From Prevotellaceae bacterium (GTDB lineage Bacteria > Bacteroidota > Bacteroidia > Bacteroidales > UBA932), in the NCBI GenBank assembly GCA_031259805.1, contig JAIRKX010000225.1, forward strand, positions 1 through 8,811: a stretch of DNA of 8,811 nt, given 5' to 3'. Shown piece by piece: positions 1 through 6,446 of this stretch. Below the pieces are notes generated by a model that was given only the letters and a program-made list of their open reading frames with translations, searched no databases and was not told where the DNA came from. Position 1 is the first letter of the stretch. Each line of letters starts with the position of its first letter. The translations under genes and the position numbers were made by a program.

Positions 1-8
1 AGCCCTCC

Positions 9-40
9 GCGTGCCGTTAGGCACGCTATGTTGGTAGAAA
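9..40 (-). repeat. Hairpin repeat module, copy 1
   Basis: This is the reverse-complement copy of the 32-base module found at 189-220 and 7867-7898, with one mismatch. It consists of a TTTCTACCAACATA lead followed by a hairpin with stem CGTGCC/GGCACG and loop TAAC. On the + strand the stem occupies 10-15 and 20-25. It resembles a REP-type extragenic palindrome; no associated transposase is visible in the window. Confidence 0.8.
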
Positions 41-188
41 TGAAAAGGTGAAAAGTCCACCCCCGCCCTACGGACACCCCCGCCAGCGGGGGACAGCCGT
101 GCGGGAGAACCTGACAGGCGAGGCCTGCGTAGCTCTCCCCCGCTGGCGGGGGTGCCCGTAGGGCGGGGGTGGACTTTTCACCTTTTCA

Positions 189-220
189 TTTCTACCAACA
201 TACCGTGCCTAACGGCACGC
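189..220 (+). repeat. Hairpin repeat module, copy 2
   Basis: A 32-base module with lead TTTCTACCAACATA and hairpin stem 204-209/214-219 (CGTGCC/GGCACG, loop TAAC). It is identical over all 32 bases to 7867-7898, more than 7.6 kb away, and is the inverted partner of 9-40. Identity at that distance indicates a dispersed repeat family rather than chance. Confidence 0.85.
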
Positions 221-240
221 GGAGGGCTGCTGTGTTCACC

Positions 241-269
241 TTTCTACCTACATCAGGCCCCTACGGGGC
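241..269 (+). repeat. Variant hairpin module with a different palindrome
   Basis: The lead TTTCTACCTACAT (241-253) differs from the main module by one base. It is followed by a different palindrome, GCCCC-TAC-GGGGC (257-269). The lead is conserved while the hairpin sequence is exchanged, so the family seems to consist of a fixed lead plus a variable stem. No gene is associated. Confidence 0.55.
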
Positions 270-283
270 AGTGGAGAGTTGAG

Positions 284-631
284 AGATTCCTCCCTCCGCA
301 CCCTGCGGGTGCTCCGGTCGGAATGACGGCCGCTTTTGAAGGAAGAGGAGCGGTTGGGCGGCTGGCGCAGCCGCCGCACAACCGCCCTCCAATCACTTTC
401 CGCCGCCCCGTCATTCCGAACTGCGAGGAGCGAAGCAGGAGGAATCTCCTCATACCCGCACCTGCCGTCTCTGCGAGGACGAAGTCCGAAGCGCGTCATT
501 GCGAGGAGCGCAGCGACGACGCAATCCAGCACATTTGCCCTTTCCGGAGTGCTTCGGACTTCGTCCTCGCAATGACGCGCTTCGTCGCGGAGCCTGTCCC
601 GAGCGTAGCGTGGGGGCTCCTTGCAATGACG
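284..631. repeat. Cluster of CGTCATT-type intergenic palindromic repeats
   Basis: Several copies of a repeat that begins CGTCATTSCGA and ends near GGAATC or GCAATCC lie in both orientations: 284-328 (reverse), 409-448 (forward), 494-527 (forward), and reverse pieces at 565-584 and about 590-631. Two perfect inverted pairs are embedded: 472-492 with 551-571, and 487-506 with 565-584. Translations of such repeats often give spurious small proteins (peptides like HCEERSDDAIQ), and the open frames across 150-840 are of this kind. I see no gene in 1-767. Confidence 0.75.
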
Positions 632-675
632 GAGCAATGAATCGCCACATCATCACATATATTTTAGATGCGTCA

Positions 676-702
676 GCCCTGTGGGCGGTATGCGATACGC
701 CC
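676..702. repeat. Small dyad upstream of the pgk promoter
   Basis: GGGC-G-GTAT (683-691) pairs with ATAC-GCCC (695-702) around loop GCG, leaving one bulged G. The same GGGC (683-686) can pair instead with GCCC at 676-679, so two exclusive folds exist. It lies upstream of the proposed transcription start of pgk and would not be in that mRNA, so it is more likely another intergenic repeat fragment than a leader structure. Confidence 0.4.
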
Positions 703-724
703 CTGCTCCTTCAAAAAAAAATCG

Positions 725-732
725 TACCTTTG
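725..732 (+). promoter_or_regulatory. Promoter -7 box for pgk
   Basis: TACCTTTG matches the Bacteroidota primary sigma factor -7 consensus TAnnTTTG exactly and lies 35 bases before the pgk start codon. That would give a leader of roughly 30 bases. A clear TTTG-like -33 box at the usual spacing is not visible, so the assignment rests on the -7 box and its position. The identical octamer recurs at 8133-8140. Confidence 0.55.
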
Positions 733-767
733 TCCCTCATTTTTACAGTTACTAATACAATAATTAT

Positions 768-2021
768 ATGCAAACGATTGACACCTACAGCTTCAAAGGC
801 AAACGCGCGTTGGTGCGCGTGGACTTTAACGTTCCGATGAACGAATCAGCCGAAATCACCGACGATACCCGTATTCGGGCGGCTATCCCGACATTGAAAA
901 AAGTATTGAACGGCGGCGGATCGCTGATTATCATGTCGCACTTAGGACGACCGAAGGGACCGGGCGAAAAATTATCGCTGAAGCACCTTGTGCCCGATTT
1001 GGCAAAGAAATTAGGCGTCCCCGTACAATTTGCGCCCGACTGCATGGGCGTCGAGGCCGCCGAGCGGTCGAAGAACCTGCAACCCGGCGAGGTGTTGCTG
1101 CTGGAAAACCTGCGTTTCTACGAAGAAGAGGAAGGCAAACCGCGCAACTTGCCCGCAAACCCGACCGACGAGCAGAAGAAAGCCGCCAAAGACGCCGTCA
1201 AAGAAAAGCAGAAAGCGTTTGTGAAACAATTGGCGTCCTACGGCGATTGCTACATCAACGATGCATTCGGCACAGCGCATCGCGCCCATGCCTCCACCGC
1301 GCTGATAGCCGCCTGCTTCCCGAACGATAAACTGTTTGGTTATGTAATGAACGGCGAAATAATGGCTGTCGACAAGGTGCTCGAAAACCCCGAACGTCCG
1401 TTTACGGCTATTTTGGGCGGGTCGAAGATATCGACAAAAATCACCATCATCAAGCAATTGTTGCAGCGGGTGAACAATCTGATTATCGGCGGCGGCATGA
1501 GTTTTACATTTGTGAAAGCGCAGGGCGGACGTATCGGGAAATCCATTTGTGAAGACGACCAGCAGGCGCTGGCGCTGGATATCCTCAAAGAAGCGCAGGA
1601 ACTCGGCGTAGCTGTTTACCTGCCGACGAAAGTGCGGATTGCCGAAACGGCGGCGGCCAACGCGCCCACGCAGGTATGCCCCATCGACCACATTCCCGAC
1701 GGGTGGGAAGGCCTTGATACGGCAGCGGCCGTCGAAGACTGGAAAGACGTCATCCTGCAATCGAAAACCATTTTGTGGAACGGCCCTGTCGGCATGTTTG
1801 AAGTAACGCCTTTTGCGGTGGGCACACAGACCGTGGCGCAACTGATTGCCGACGCTACCGCACAGGGCGCTTATTCGCTGGTCGGCGGCGGCGACAGTGT
1901 GGCGGCCGTCAATCAAATGGGATTTGCCGACAGGGTCTCTTACGTATCGACCGGCGGCGGCGCGTTGCTTGAGTATATCGAAGGCATCGAATTGCCCGGT
2001 ATCAAAGCCATACGGGAATAA
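768..2021 (+). CDS. pgk: Phosphoglycerate kinase
   Basis: A 417-residue cytoplasmic glycolytic enzyme that transfers the acyl phosphate of 1,3-bisphosphoglycerate to ADP, giving ATP and 3-phosphoglycerate. All family signatures are present in order: RVDFNVP (17-23), SHLGRPKG (57-64), LLENLRFYEEEEGK (about 106-119), INDAFGTAHRAHAST (about 163-177), ILGGSKIS around Lys220, ILWNGPVGMFE, the nucleotide phosphate-binding VGGGDS (372-377) and STGGGALLE (394-402). Length fits the family. The lysine-rich stretch around residues 130-145 lies between the N-lobe motifs and does not disturb them. Translation starts at the ATG 35 bases after a TACCTTTG box; there is no Shine-Dalgarno sequence, which is normal in this phylum. 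The final codon GAA and stop TAA belong to a tandem heptamer array. Confidence 0.98.
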   Translation: MQTIDTYSFKGKRALVRVDFNVPMNESAEITDDTRIRAAIPTLKKVLNGGGSLIIMSHLGRPKGPGEKLSLKHLVPDLAKKLGVPVQFAPDCMGVEAAERSKNLQPGEVLLLENLRFYEEEEGKPRNLPANPTDEQKKAAKDAVKEKQKAFVKQLASYGDCYINDAFGTAHRAHASTALIAACFPNDKLFGYVMNGEIMAVDKVLENPERPFTAILGGSKISTKITIIKQLLQRVNNLIIGGGMSFTFVKAQGGRIGKSICEDDQQALALDILKEAQELGVAVYLPTKVRIAETAAANAPTQVCPIDHIPDGWEGLDTAAAVEDWKDVILQSKTILWNGPVGMFEVTPFAVGTQTVAQLIADATAQGAYSLVGGGDSVAAVNQMGFADRVSYVSTGGGALLEYIEGIELPGIKAIRE

Positions 2022-2057
2022 TGAACAAGGAATAATGAACAATGAGTAATGAACAAT
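2016..2057 (+). repeat. Tandem heptamer array after pgk
   Basis: Six head-to-tail 7-base units: GAATAAT, GAACAAG, GAATAAT, GAACAAT, GAGTAAT, GAACAAT. The first unit provides the last sense codon and the stop codon of pgk. The array fills most of the gap to sppA and is followed by a weak GCCC/GGGC hairpin at 2058-2070. An ATG at 2049, inside the array, opens in frame with sppA, but it would add 13 residues in front of a normal N-terminus and is not preferred. Confidence 0.85.
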
Positions 2058-2087
2058 GCCCGCCGAGGGCGTAATCAATTCACAGAT

Positions 2088-3854
2088 ATGAAAAGTTTCT
2101 TTAAAATGGTACTGGCCTCGTTTGTCGGCGTATTAGTCGCAAGCACGTTGGGGCTTTTTCTCCTGTTTATGCTGATAGGCATCGTAAGCAGTTCGATTTC
2201 GTCGATCACAGCTACAAGCGAAACGGTGAAAGTGAAACCAAATTCCATCCTGCGTATCATGCTCGACCAGCCGGTGACGGAACGTTCGCAAAGCGACCTG
2301 TCTCCGGGGCTGACGTCGCTGTCGGTCGTACACAGCACCGGATTGAACGATATTTTGAACGCCCTCGAACGCGCAGCCGACGATCCGAATATTCAGCTTG
2401 TTTACCTTGATTTAAGCGTGTTCTCTGCCGGCCTTGCCCATACGGAGGAAATCCGCCATGCGCTGGAGCAGTTTAAGGAGTCGGGCAAGCCGGTCATTGC
2501 TTACGGTGATAATTATTCGCAGCAGGCCTATTATCTGGCGACGGTAGCCGATAAAATCTACTTGAACCCCTTCGGCAGCGCCTCGCTAAACGGCATGAGC
2601 GCCGAAGTCATGTTCTACAAGGGGCTGCTCGATAAATTGAAAATAGAGATGCAGGTGCTCCGGCACGGCAAATTCAAAAGCGCGGTCGAACCGTTTACCG
2701 CCGACCGGATGAGCGCCGAAAACCGCGAGCAGTACCTGACATTCATCAATGCCGTGTGGGGACACATGACCGGACGGATCGCCGCAGCACGGCACATTGA
2801 CCCGGCGCAGTTGCAGCGGCTGATGAACAGCTTGAAGCTGGAATCGGCGCAGCAATCGCTCGAAAACGGTATAGTCGACCGGCTGCTGTACAAGGATGAA
2901 CTGCTGGATGCGCTATGCGAGTTGACCGGCGTTGCATCCGACGAGAAACTGCAGATGGTCGACATCGCCGACTATAGCTTTTCGTCATACAAGCAGGCGA
3001 TCGGGCGCAACAAAATTGCGGTGGTCTATGCCGACGGCGAGATTACGATGGGGAAAAGCGAAAAGAACATCACCGCATGGAACTATGCCAATATCCTGCG
3101 GCAAATCCGGCATGACAATACGGTAAAGGCCGTAGTGTTCCGCGTCAATTCGCCGGGAGGCAGTGCGCAGGCGTCCGAAATCATCGCCCGCGAGTTGTCC
3201 TTGCTGCAAGCCGAGAAGCCGGTGGTTGTGTCGATGGGCAACTACGCCGCGTCGGGGGGATACTGGATTGCCATGCCCTCCGACAGGATAATTGTCAATC
3301 CCGTGTCGTTGACCGGGTCTATCGGCGTGTTCGGACTGATACCCAATTTCCAGAAAACATTGAATCATCATTTGGGAATTACGACGGAAGTAGTCAGAAG
3401 CAACACGTCGGCCGATTATCCAAGTGTTACACGTTCGCTGACCACCCGCGAACGGGAAACGATGCAGGAGTCGATCGAATTTATTTATTCGCAGTTTGTG
3501 GAGAAGGTAGCGGAGTCGCGCGAGTTGTCGCTCGAACAGGTGGACGAGTTGGGGCAAGGCCGTATATGGAGCGGCATTGACGCCGTCCGGTTAGGGCTGG
3601 CCGACGAGTTGGGCGGCCTCACCGAAGCCATCGCCGCCGCCGCCGAACTGGCCGAACTGGCGTTCTACCGAACCGTAGAATACCCTGCCGTCGGCAACCC
3701 GTTCGAGCAACTCCTCCGGTCGCTGATGAAAGGCGAAGCGTCGATCGAAACGCCGCTGCCGGACGAAATCAGCGCCCTGGAACGCCTGTATAACGAAGTG
3801 AAGGAACCGGGCGTGTATGCACGCCTGCCGTATGAATTAAGAATTAGCAATTAG
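2088..3854 (+). CDS. sppA: Signal peptide peptidase SppA, 67K type (protease IV)
   Basis: A 588-residue inner-membrane serine protease that degrades cleaved signal peptides, with the active site on the periplasmic side. An N-terminal membrane segment covers about residues 7-33. Two tandem peptidase S49 domains follow, as in the long SppA type. The N-terminal domain gives the catalytic lysine, Lys197, in FKSAVEPF. The C-terminal domain gives the nucleophile, Ser359, in NSPGGSAQASE, followed by ASGGYWIA and LTGSIGVFG. Both catalytic residues are in their family context, so the enzyme should be active. I chose the ATG at 2088 because it gives a standard MKSFFKMVLASF membrane anchor; the longer start at 2049 lies in a repeat array. 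The last six residues and the stop come from another heptamer array (3834-3860). Confidence 0.95.
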   Translation: MKSFFKMVLASFVGVLVASTLGLFLLFMLIGIVSSSISSITATSETVKVKPNSILRIMLDQPVTERSQSDLSPGLTSLSVVHSTGLNDILNALERAADDPNIQLVYLDLSVFSAGLAHTEEIRHALEQFKESGKPVIAYGDNYSQQAYYLATVADKIYLNPFGSASLNGMSAEVMFYKGLLDKLKIEMQVLRHGKFKSAVEPFTADRMSAENREQYLTFINAVWGHMTGRIAAARHIDPAQLQRLMNSLKLESAQQSLENGIVDRLLYKDELLDALCELTGVASDEKLQMVDIADYSFSSYKQAIGRNKIAVVYADGEITMGKSEKNITAWNYANILRQIRHDNTVKAVVFRVNSPGGSAQASEIIARELSLLQAEKPVVVSMGNYAASGGYWIAMPSDRIIVNPVSLTGSIGVFGLIPNFQKTLNHHLGITTEVVRSNTSADYPSVTRSLTTRERETMQESIEFIYSQFVEKVAESRELSLEQVDELGQGRIWSGIDAVRLGLADELGGLTEAIAAAAELAELAFYRTVEYPAVGNPFEQLLRSLMKGEASIETPLPDEISALERLYNEVKEPGVYARLPYELRISN

Positions 3855-3927
3855 AAATTACGCTTCACCCCTCACGCATGACGCCTCACGCTTTACGTTC
3901 ATGCTTTACGTTCACGCTTTACGCCTT
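3834..3927 (+). repeat. Compound heptamer array spanning the sppA end and the lipoprotein start
   Basis: The first part (3834-3860) is GAATTAA, GAATTAG, CAATTAG and a partial AAATTA. The second part (3860-3927) is ten ACGCYTY-like units: ACGCTTC, ACCCCTC, ACGCATG, ACGCCTC, ACGCTTT, ACGTTCA, then two six-base units TGCTTT and ACGTTC, then ACGCTTT, ACGCCTT. The array encodes the last six residues and stop of sppA, fills the whole 23-base gap, and continues about 50 bases into the next gene, where it contains the start codon. Confidence 0.8.
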
Positions 3928-5782
3928 CGCGCTGACGTTGCTGGCCGCCTCGTTCGGACGGTGCGCCAGCACGCAGGCAGGCCCTTCGGGAGGCCTAAAA
4001 GACACTATCCCGCCGGTGTTGCTTAAAACAACGCCGGAACAGGGCGCTGTCCATTTCGACGGGAAGAAAATCGTGTTGACCTTCGACGAATACATTGCCC
4101 TGAAAGACGTAGCGAAGAATGTCGTCGTGTCGCCGCCGTCGTTGCAGCGTCCGGTAGTGCAACGGCGGGGAAAAAACATTCAGGTCATTTTTCAGGACGA
4201 CACCCTGTACACCGACCGGACTTATACGATTGATTTCGGCAGTTCCCTGGCCGATAACAACGAGGGAAATCTCTACCCGCCGTTCCGCTTTGTGTTTTCG
4301 ACCGGCAATATCATCGACTCCATGGCTTTTACCGGCGTGCTGCGCGATGCCTACACGATGGAAACCATCGAAGGCGCTACCGTCCTGCTGCACGAGGCCC
4401 TGACGGATTCGGCCGTATATACGGCCCTCCCCGCCGCCGTTGCACGTACCGACGGATGGGGTTACTTTTCCATTCAGCACATCGCGCCGCGCCCCTACCG
4501 AATGTACGCCATCGAAGACAAAAACAGCAACTACCGTTACGACCCGGGCGAACGAATCGCCTTTCTCGATTCGGCCTTCATGCCGGCGATAACGGTGGCC
4601 GCACTGCCGACGATTACCGACGCAACCGATACGGCAGCCCTGCTCCAACGACCTGTCGAACGGCTATTGCTGGCGGCGAAGGAGACCGTCGGGAAGCAGT
4701 TCCTGAGCGAGTACCCGCAAACAGGCAAACGGCAATTCAATTTGGTATTCAACCAGCGGAATCCTGTAATTCTATCGCTCTCCCTGAACGGGATTGATTC
4801 GACCGGTTACGTGATCGAGCGCAACCGTTTCAGCGATACCCTCACTTGCTGGATTACCGCGCCCACCCTGCCCGACACCTTGCGGGGCATGCTGAACTAC
4901 CTGAAAACAGACTCGCTGAACAACCTCTCGCCGACGGAAGTCCTCCTGCGTTTTATGTACAAAGAACCGGAGGAGTCCGCCGACACAAAGAAAAAGGACG
5001 ATGCGGAAAAACCGCCGGCATGGACGCCGAAAATCGACTTTAACCAGCAAACGGGCATGACTGCGGGTGTGGTCGTCTCGTTTGAAACACTGCCGACGCA
5101 CATCGACACCACCCGGCTGACCCTGTTCAAGCTGAATGCCGAAAAGAAAACACGCCTGCCGGAAACGTTCATCTGGCAACCGGATTCCCTCTCGCTACGC
5201 CGCTTTTTTATCCGCGCAAAATGGACAACCGGTACGGACTACGAATTGGAAGCCTTGCCCGAAGCCTTTACCGAAGTCTATGGCCGGTCGAACGACAGCC
5301 TCGTTTATAAATTTACAACGCCCAACCCCGACAAGTTTTGCCACATTGCGCTGATGCTCTCCAACGTGTCGTCGCACTATATCATACAAGTGCTGGATAC
5401 AAAAAAGGAACGTGTCCTGCGCGAAGTAAGGACGGACAAAGCCGGGAAAATACTGTTTGAATATTTGCCTGCCGGCGAATACTGCTTCCGCTTCATCGAC
5501 GACGAAAACCGCAATAACGTATGGGACCCTGGCGAAGTGCTGGCAAAGAGGCAGCCCGAGAAAGTAGCGTTCCTCACCTTACCCGACGGGAAAGATGTGC
5601 TTACGCTGCGCGAAAATTCGGAAATAGAGCAGGACGTCGACGTGGCTGCCTTGTTTATTTGGGAAGCGCCCACGTTCCCCCTGCCGCCGAATGCAGACGA
5701 ACACCACGACGCAGACGACCATAACGACTACGGGACGTTGCCGGCGGCGTTATCCGACGATAAGGAGGGCAAAGATGAATAA
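3878..5782 (+). CDS. Large Ig-like domain lipoprotein of unknown role
   Basis: A 634-residue exported protein of a family common in Bacteroidota; function unknown. The N-terminus has a hydrophobic stretch (about 9-26) and a single Cys29 followed by ASTQAGPSGGLKDTIPP, typical of these lipoproteins. The lipobox FGRC is poor, with Arg just before Cys. Residues about 44-143 form an SbsA-type Ig-like domain (Big_5) ending in FVFSTG. A carboxypeptidase-regulatory-like sandwich (about 150-225) follows, then a second Ig-like stretch (about 385-490) and another small sandwich (about 495-555). Each sandwich ends in the same loop, DxNxNxx(Y/W)DPGE, at 214-225 and 542-553, which resembles calcium-binding loops. 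The C-terminus is acidic and His/Asp rich. The ATG lies within a heptamer array; no other in-frame start would keep the signal peptide. It overlaps the next gene by 8 bases. Confidence 0.85.
   Translation: MTPHALRSCFTFTLYAFALTLLAASFGRCASTQAGPSGGLKDTIPPVLLKTTPEQGAVHFDGKKIVLTFDEYIALKDVAKNVVVSPPSLQRPVVQRRGKNIQVIFQDDTLYTDRTYTIDFGSSLADNNEGNLYPPFRFVFSTGNIIDSMAFTGVLRDAYTMETIEGATVLLHEALTDSAVYTALPAAVARTDGWGYFSIQHIAPRPYRMYAIEDKNSNYRYDPGERIAFLDSAFMPAITVAALPTITDATDTAALLQRPVERLLLAAKETVGKQFLSEYPQTGKRQFNLVFNQRNPVILSLSLNGIDSTGYVIERNRFSDTLTCWITAPTLPDTLRGMLNYLKTDSLNNLSPTEVLLRFMYKEPEESADTKKKDDAEKPPAWTPKIDFNQQTGMTAGVVVSFETLPTHIDTTRLTLFKLNAEKKTRLPETFIWQPDSLSLRRFFIRAKWTTGTDYELEALPEAFTEVYGRSNDSLVYKFTTPNPDKFCHIALMLSNVSSHYIIQVLDTKKERVLREVRTDKAGKILFEYLPAGEYCFRFIDDENRNNVWDPGEVLAKRQPEKVAFLTLPDGKDVLTLRENSEIEQDVDVAALFIWEAPTFPLPPNADEHHDADDHNDYGTLPAALSDDKEGKDE
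5762..5769 (+). promoter_or_regulatory. Shine-Dalgarno sequence for the barrel gene
   Basis: AAGGAGGG sits five bases before the ATG at 5775, inside the end of the upstream lipoprotein gene. It is the only strong Shine-Dalgarno match before a gene in this window; the other starts lack one. It decides the start: a longer in-frame opening from 5691 would translate part of the lipoprotein gene in another frame and would bury the signal peptide. Confidence 0.75.
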
Positions 5783-6446
5783 CAGACGCACTGTTTTCCT
5801 CTTTGTACTTTGCTCACTGGCGGCGGTGGCGGCATCGGCGCAGCACTTCATCGGCGTGTCGAGCGGGTACGGCATCAACACACTCTCGTCGTCTATCCAT
5901 GCCGACATGCGGCCTGTCCGCAGTTGGAACAACTACGGGATTGTATATAAATTCTACGGCAGCGCCCCCTTGTGGTCGGAAGGCTTAGGCGCGCATGTAG
6001 GCACGGGGCTGCAGAGCGCCGTCAACCTGACCACGCGCGGATACCAGCGCGACAGCACGGCCATCTTCCGCTACCGCGCCATAGAAATCCCTTTTATGAC
6101 ACATTTACACGTATCGGTTTGGAAATTCCGCCTTGTCGGCGCTGCCGGACTGTATATGTCCTACCTGCTGGACGGCACGCAGGCGGAATTAGACCCATAC
6201 GTACCGACGACCGTAGTCGTTTCCGAAGGGGACTATGCGTTTCAACCGACCGACCGGCGTTTCGATTACGGACTGCGCTTCGGCGGCGCAATTGCGCTGA
6301 TGCTGCATCCGGTCGAAATCCAATTTGATATTCACTATGCCGTCGGACTGGGCTATACGCACGACCCGGTGGTCCCCGGGCAGTTCACCGTATATAACCG
6401 CTTTTCGCAAATAATCTTTGCTGTAAATGCTTTTATTGTTTTATAA
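5775..6446 (+). CDS. Outer-membrane beta-barrel protein, PorT-like superfamily
   Basis: A 223-residue protein with a clear Sec signal peptide: MNNRR, then hydrophobic residues 6-19, then a probable signal peptidase I site ASA|Q at 22/23. The mature part has alternating aromatic and polar residues and many glycines, with stretches such as FRLVGAAGLYMSYLL, DYGLRFGGAIALML and IQFDIHYAVGLGYTH. This is the look of a small eight-stranded-type outer-membrane barrel (outer membrane protein beta-barrel families in Bacteroidota). I do not recognise it as a named gene; resemblance to PorT is only general. It starts with a strong Shine-Dalgarno sequence inside the lipoprotein gene and ends on TAATG, shared with ispG, so the three genes are probably translated from one mRNA. 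Confidence 0.8.
   Translation: MNNRRTVFLFVLCSLAAVAASAQHFIGVSSGYGINTLSSSIHADMRPVRSWNNYGIVYKFYGSAPLWSEGLGAHVGTGLQSAVNLTTRGYQRDSTAIFRYRAIEIPFMTHLHVSVWKFRLVGAAGLYMSYLLDGTQAELDPYVPTTVVVSEGDYAFQPTDRRFDYGLRFGGAIALMLHPVEIQFDIHYAVGLGYTHDPVVPGQFTVYNRFSQIIFAVNAFIVL

Larger units (their letters stand above)
1..228. repeat. Long foldback (inverted repeat) with 93-bp arms
   Basis: Bases 1-93 are the reverse complement of 136-228, with only two mismatches seen (26/203 and 74/155), around a 42-base centre. The arms are built from smaller modules: the hairpin module with the TTTCTACCAACATA lead, a TTTTCACCTTTTCA-like stretch, a GTCCACCCCCGCC stretch, and a nested GC-rich hairpin at 78-93 and its partner. The centre holds its own small hairpin (115-119 with 123-127). 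Base 1 already pairs with base 228, so the left arm may continue beyond the window. No coding frame here is credible. It could be two convergent repeat modules, a non-autonomous element, or an assembly foldback. Confidence 0.9.

Noticed and set aside
152..840. Several overlapping open frames on both strands before pgk (up to 162 codons)
   Set aside because: They translate intergenic palindromic repeats (peptides such as HCEERSDDAIQ and STNIPCLTAR), overlap one another on both strands, and one runs into pgk in another frame.
1011..2078. 355-codon open frame antisense to pgk
   Set aside because: It is a shadow of a GC-rich, strongly conserved pgk reading frame; it has no recognisable domain, and pgk accounts fully for the region.
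2049..2087. Upstream start for SppA adding 13 residues
   Set aside because: The ATG lies in a heptamer array and would put MNNARRGRNQFTD before a normal membrane anchor; the ATG at 2088 gives the expected N-terminus.
3834..3927. CRISPR-like or direct-repeat array
   Set aside because: The units are 6-7 bases, contiguous and without spacers, so this is a short tandem repeat and not a CRISPR.
3995..4648. 217-codon antisense frame inside the lipoprotein gene
   Set aside because: It lies wholly within a gene with clear domain structure and shows low-complexity composition typical of antisense shadows.
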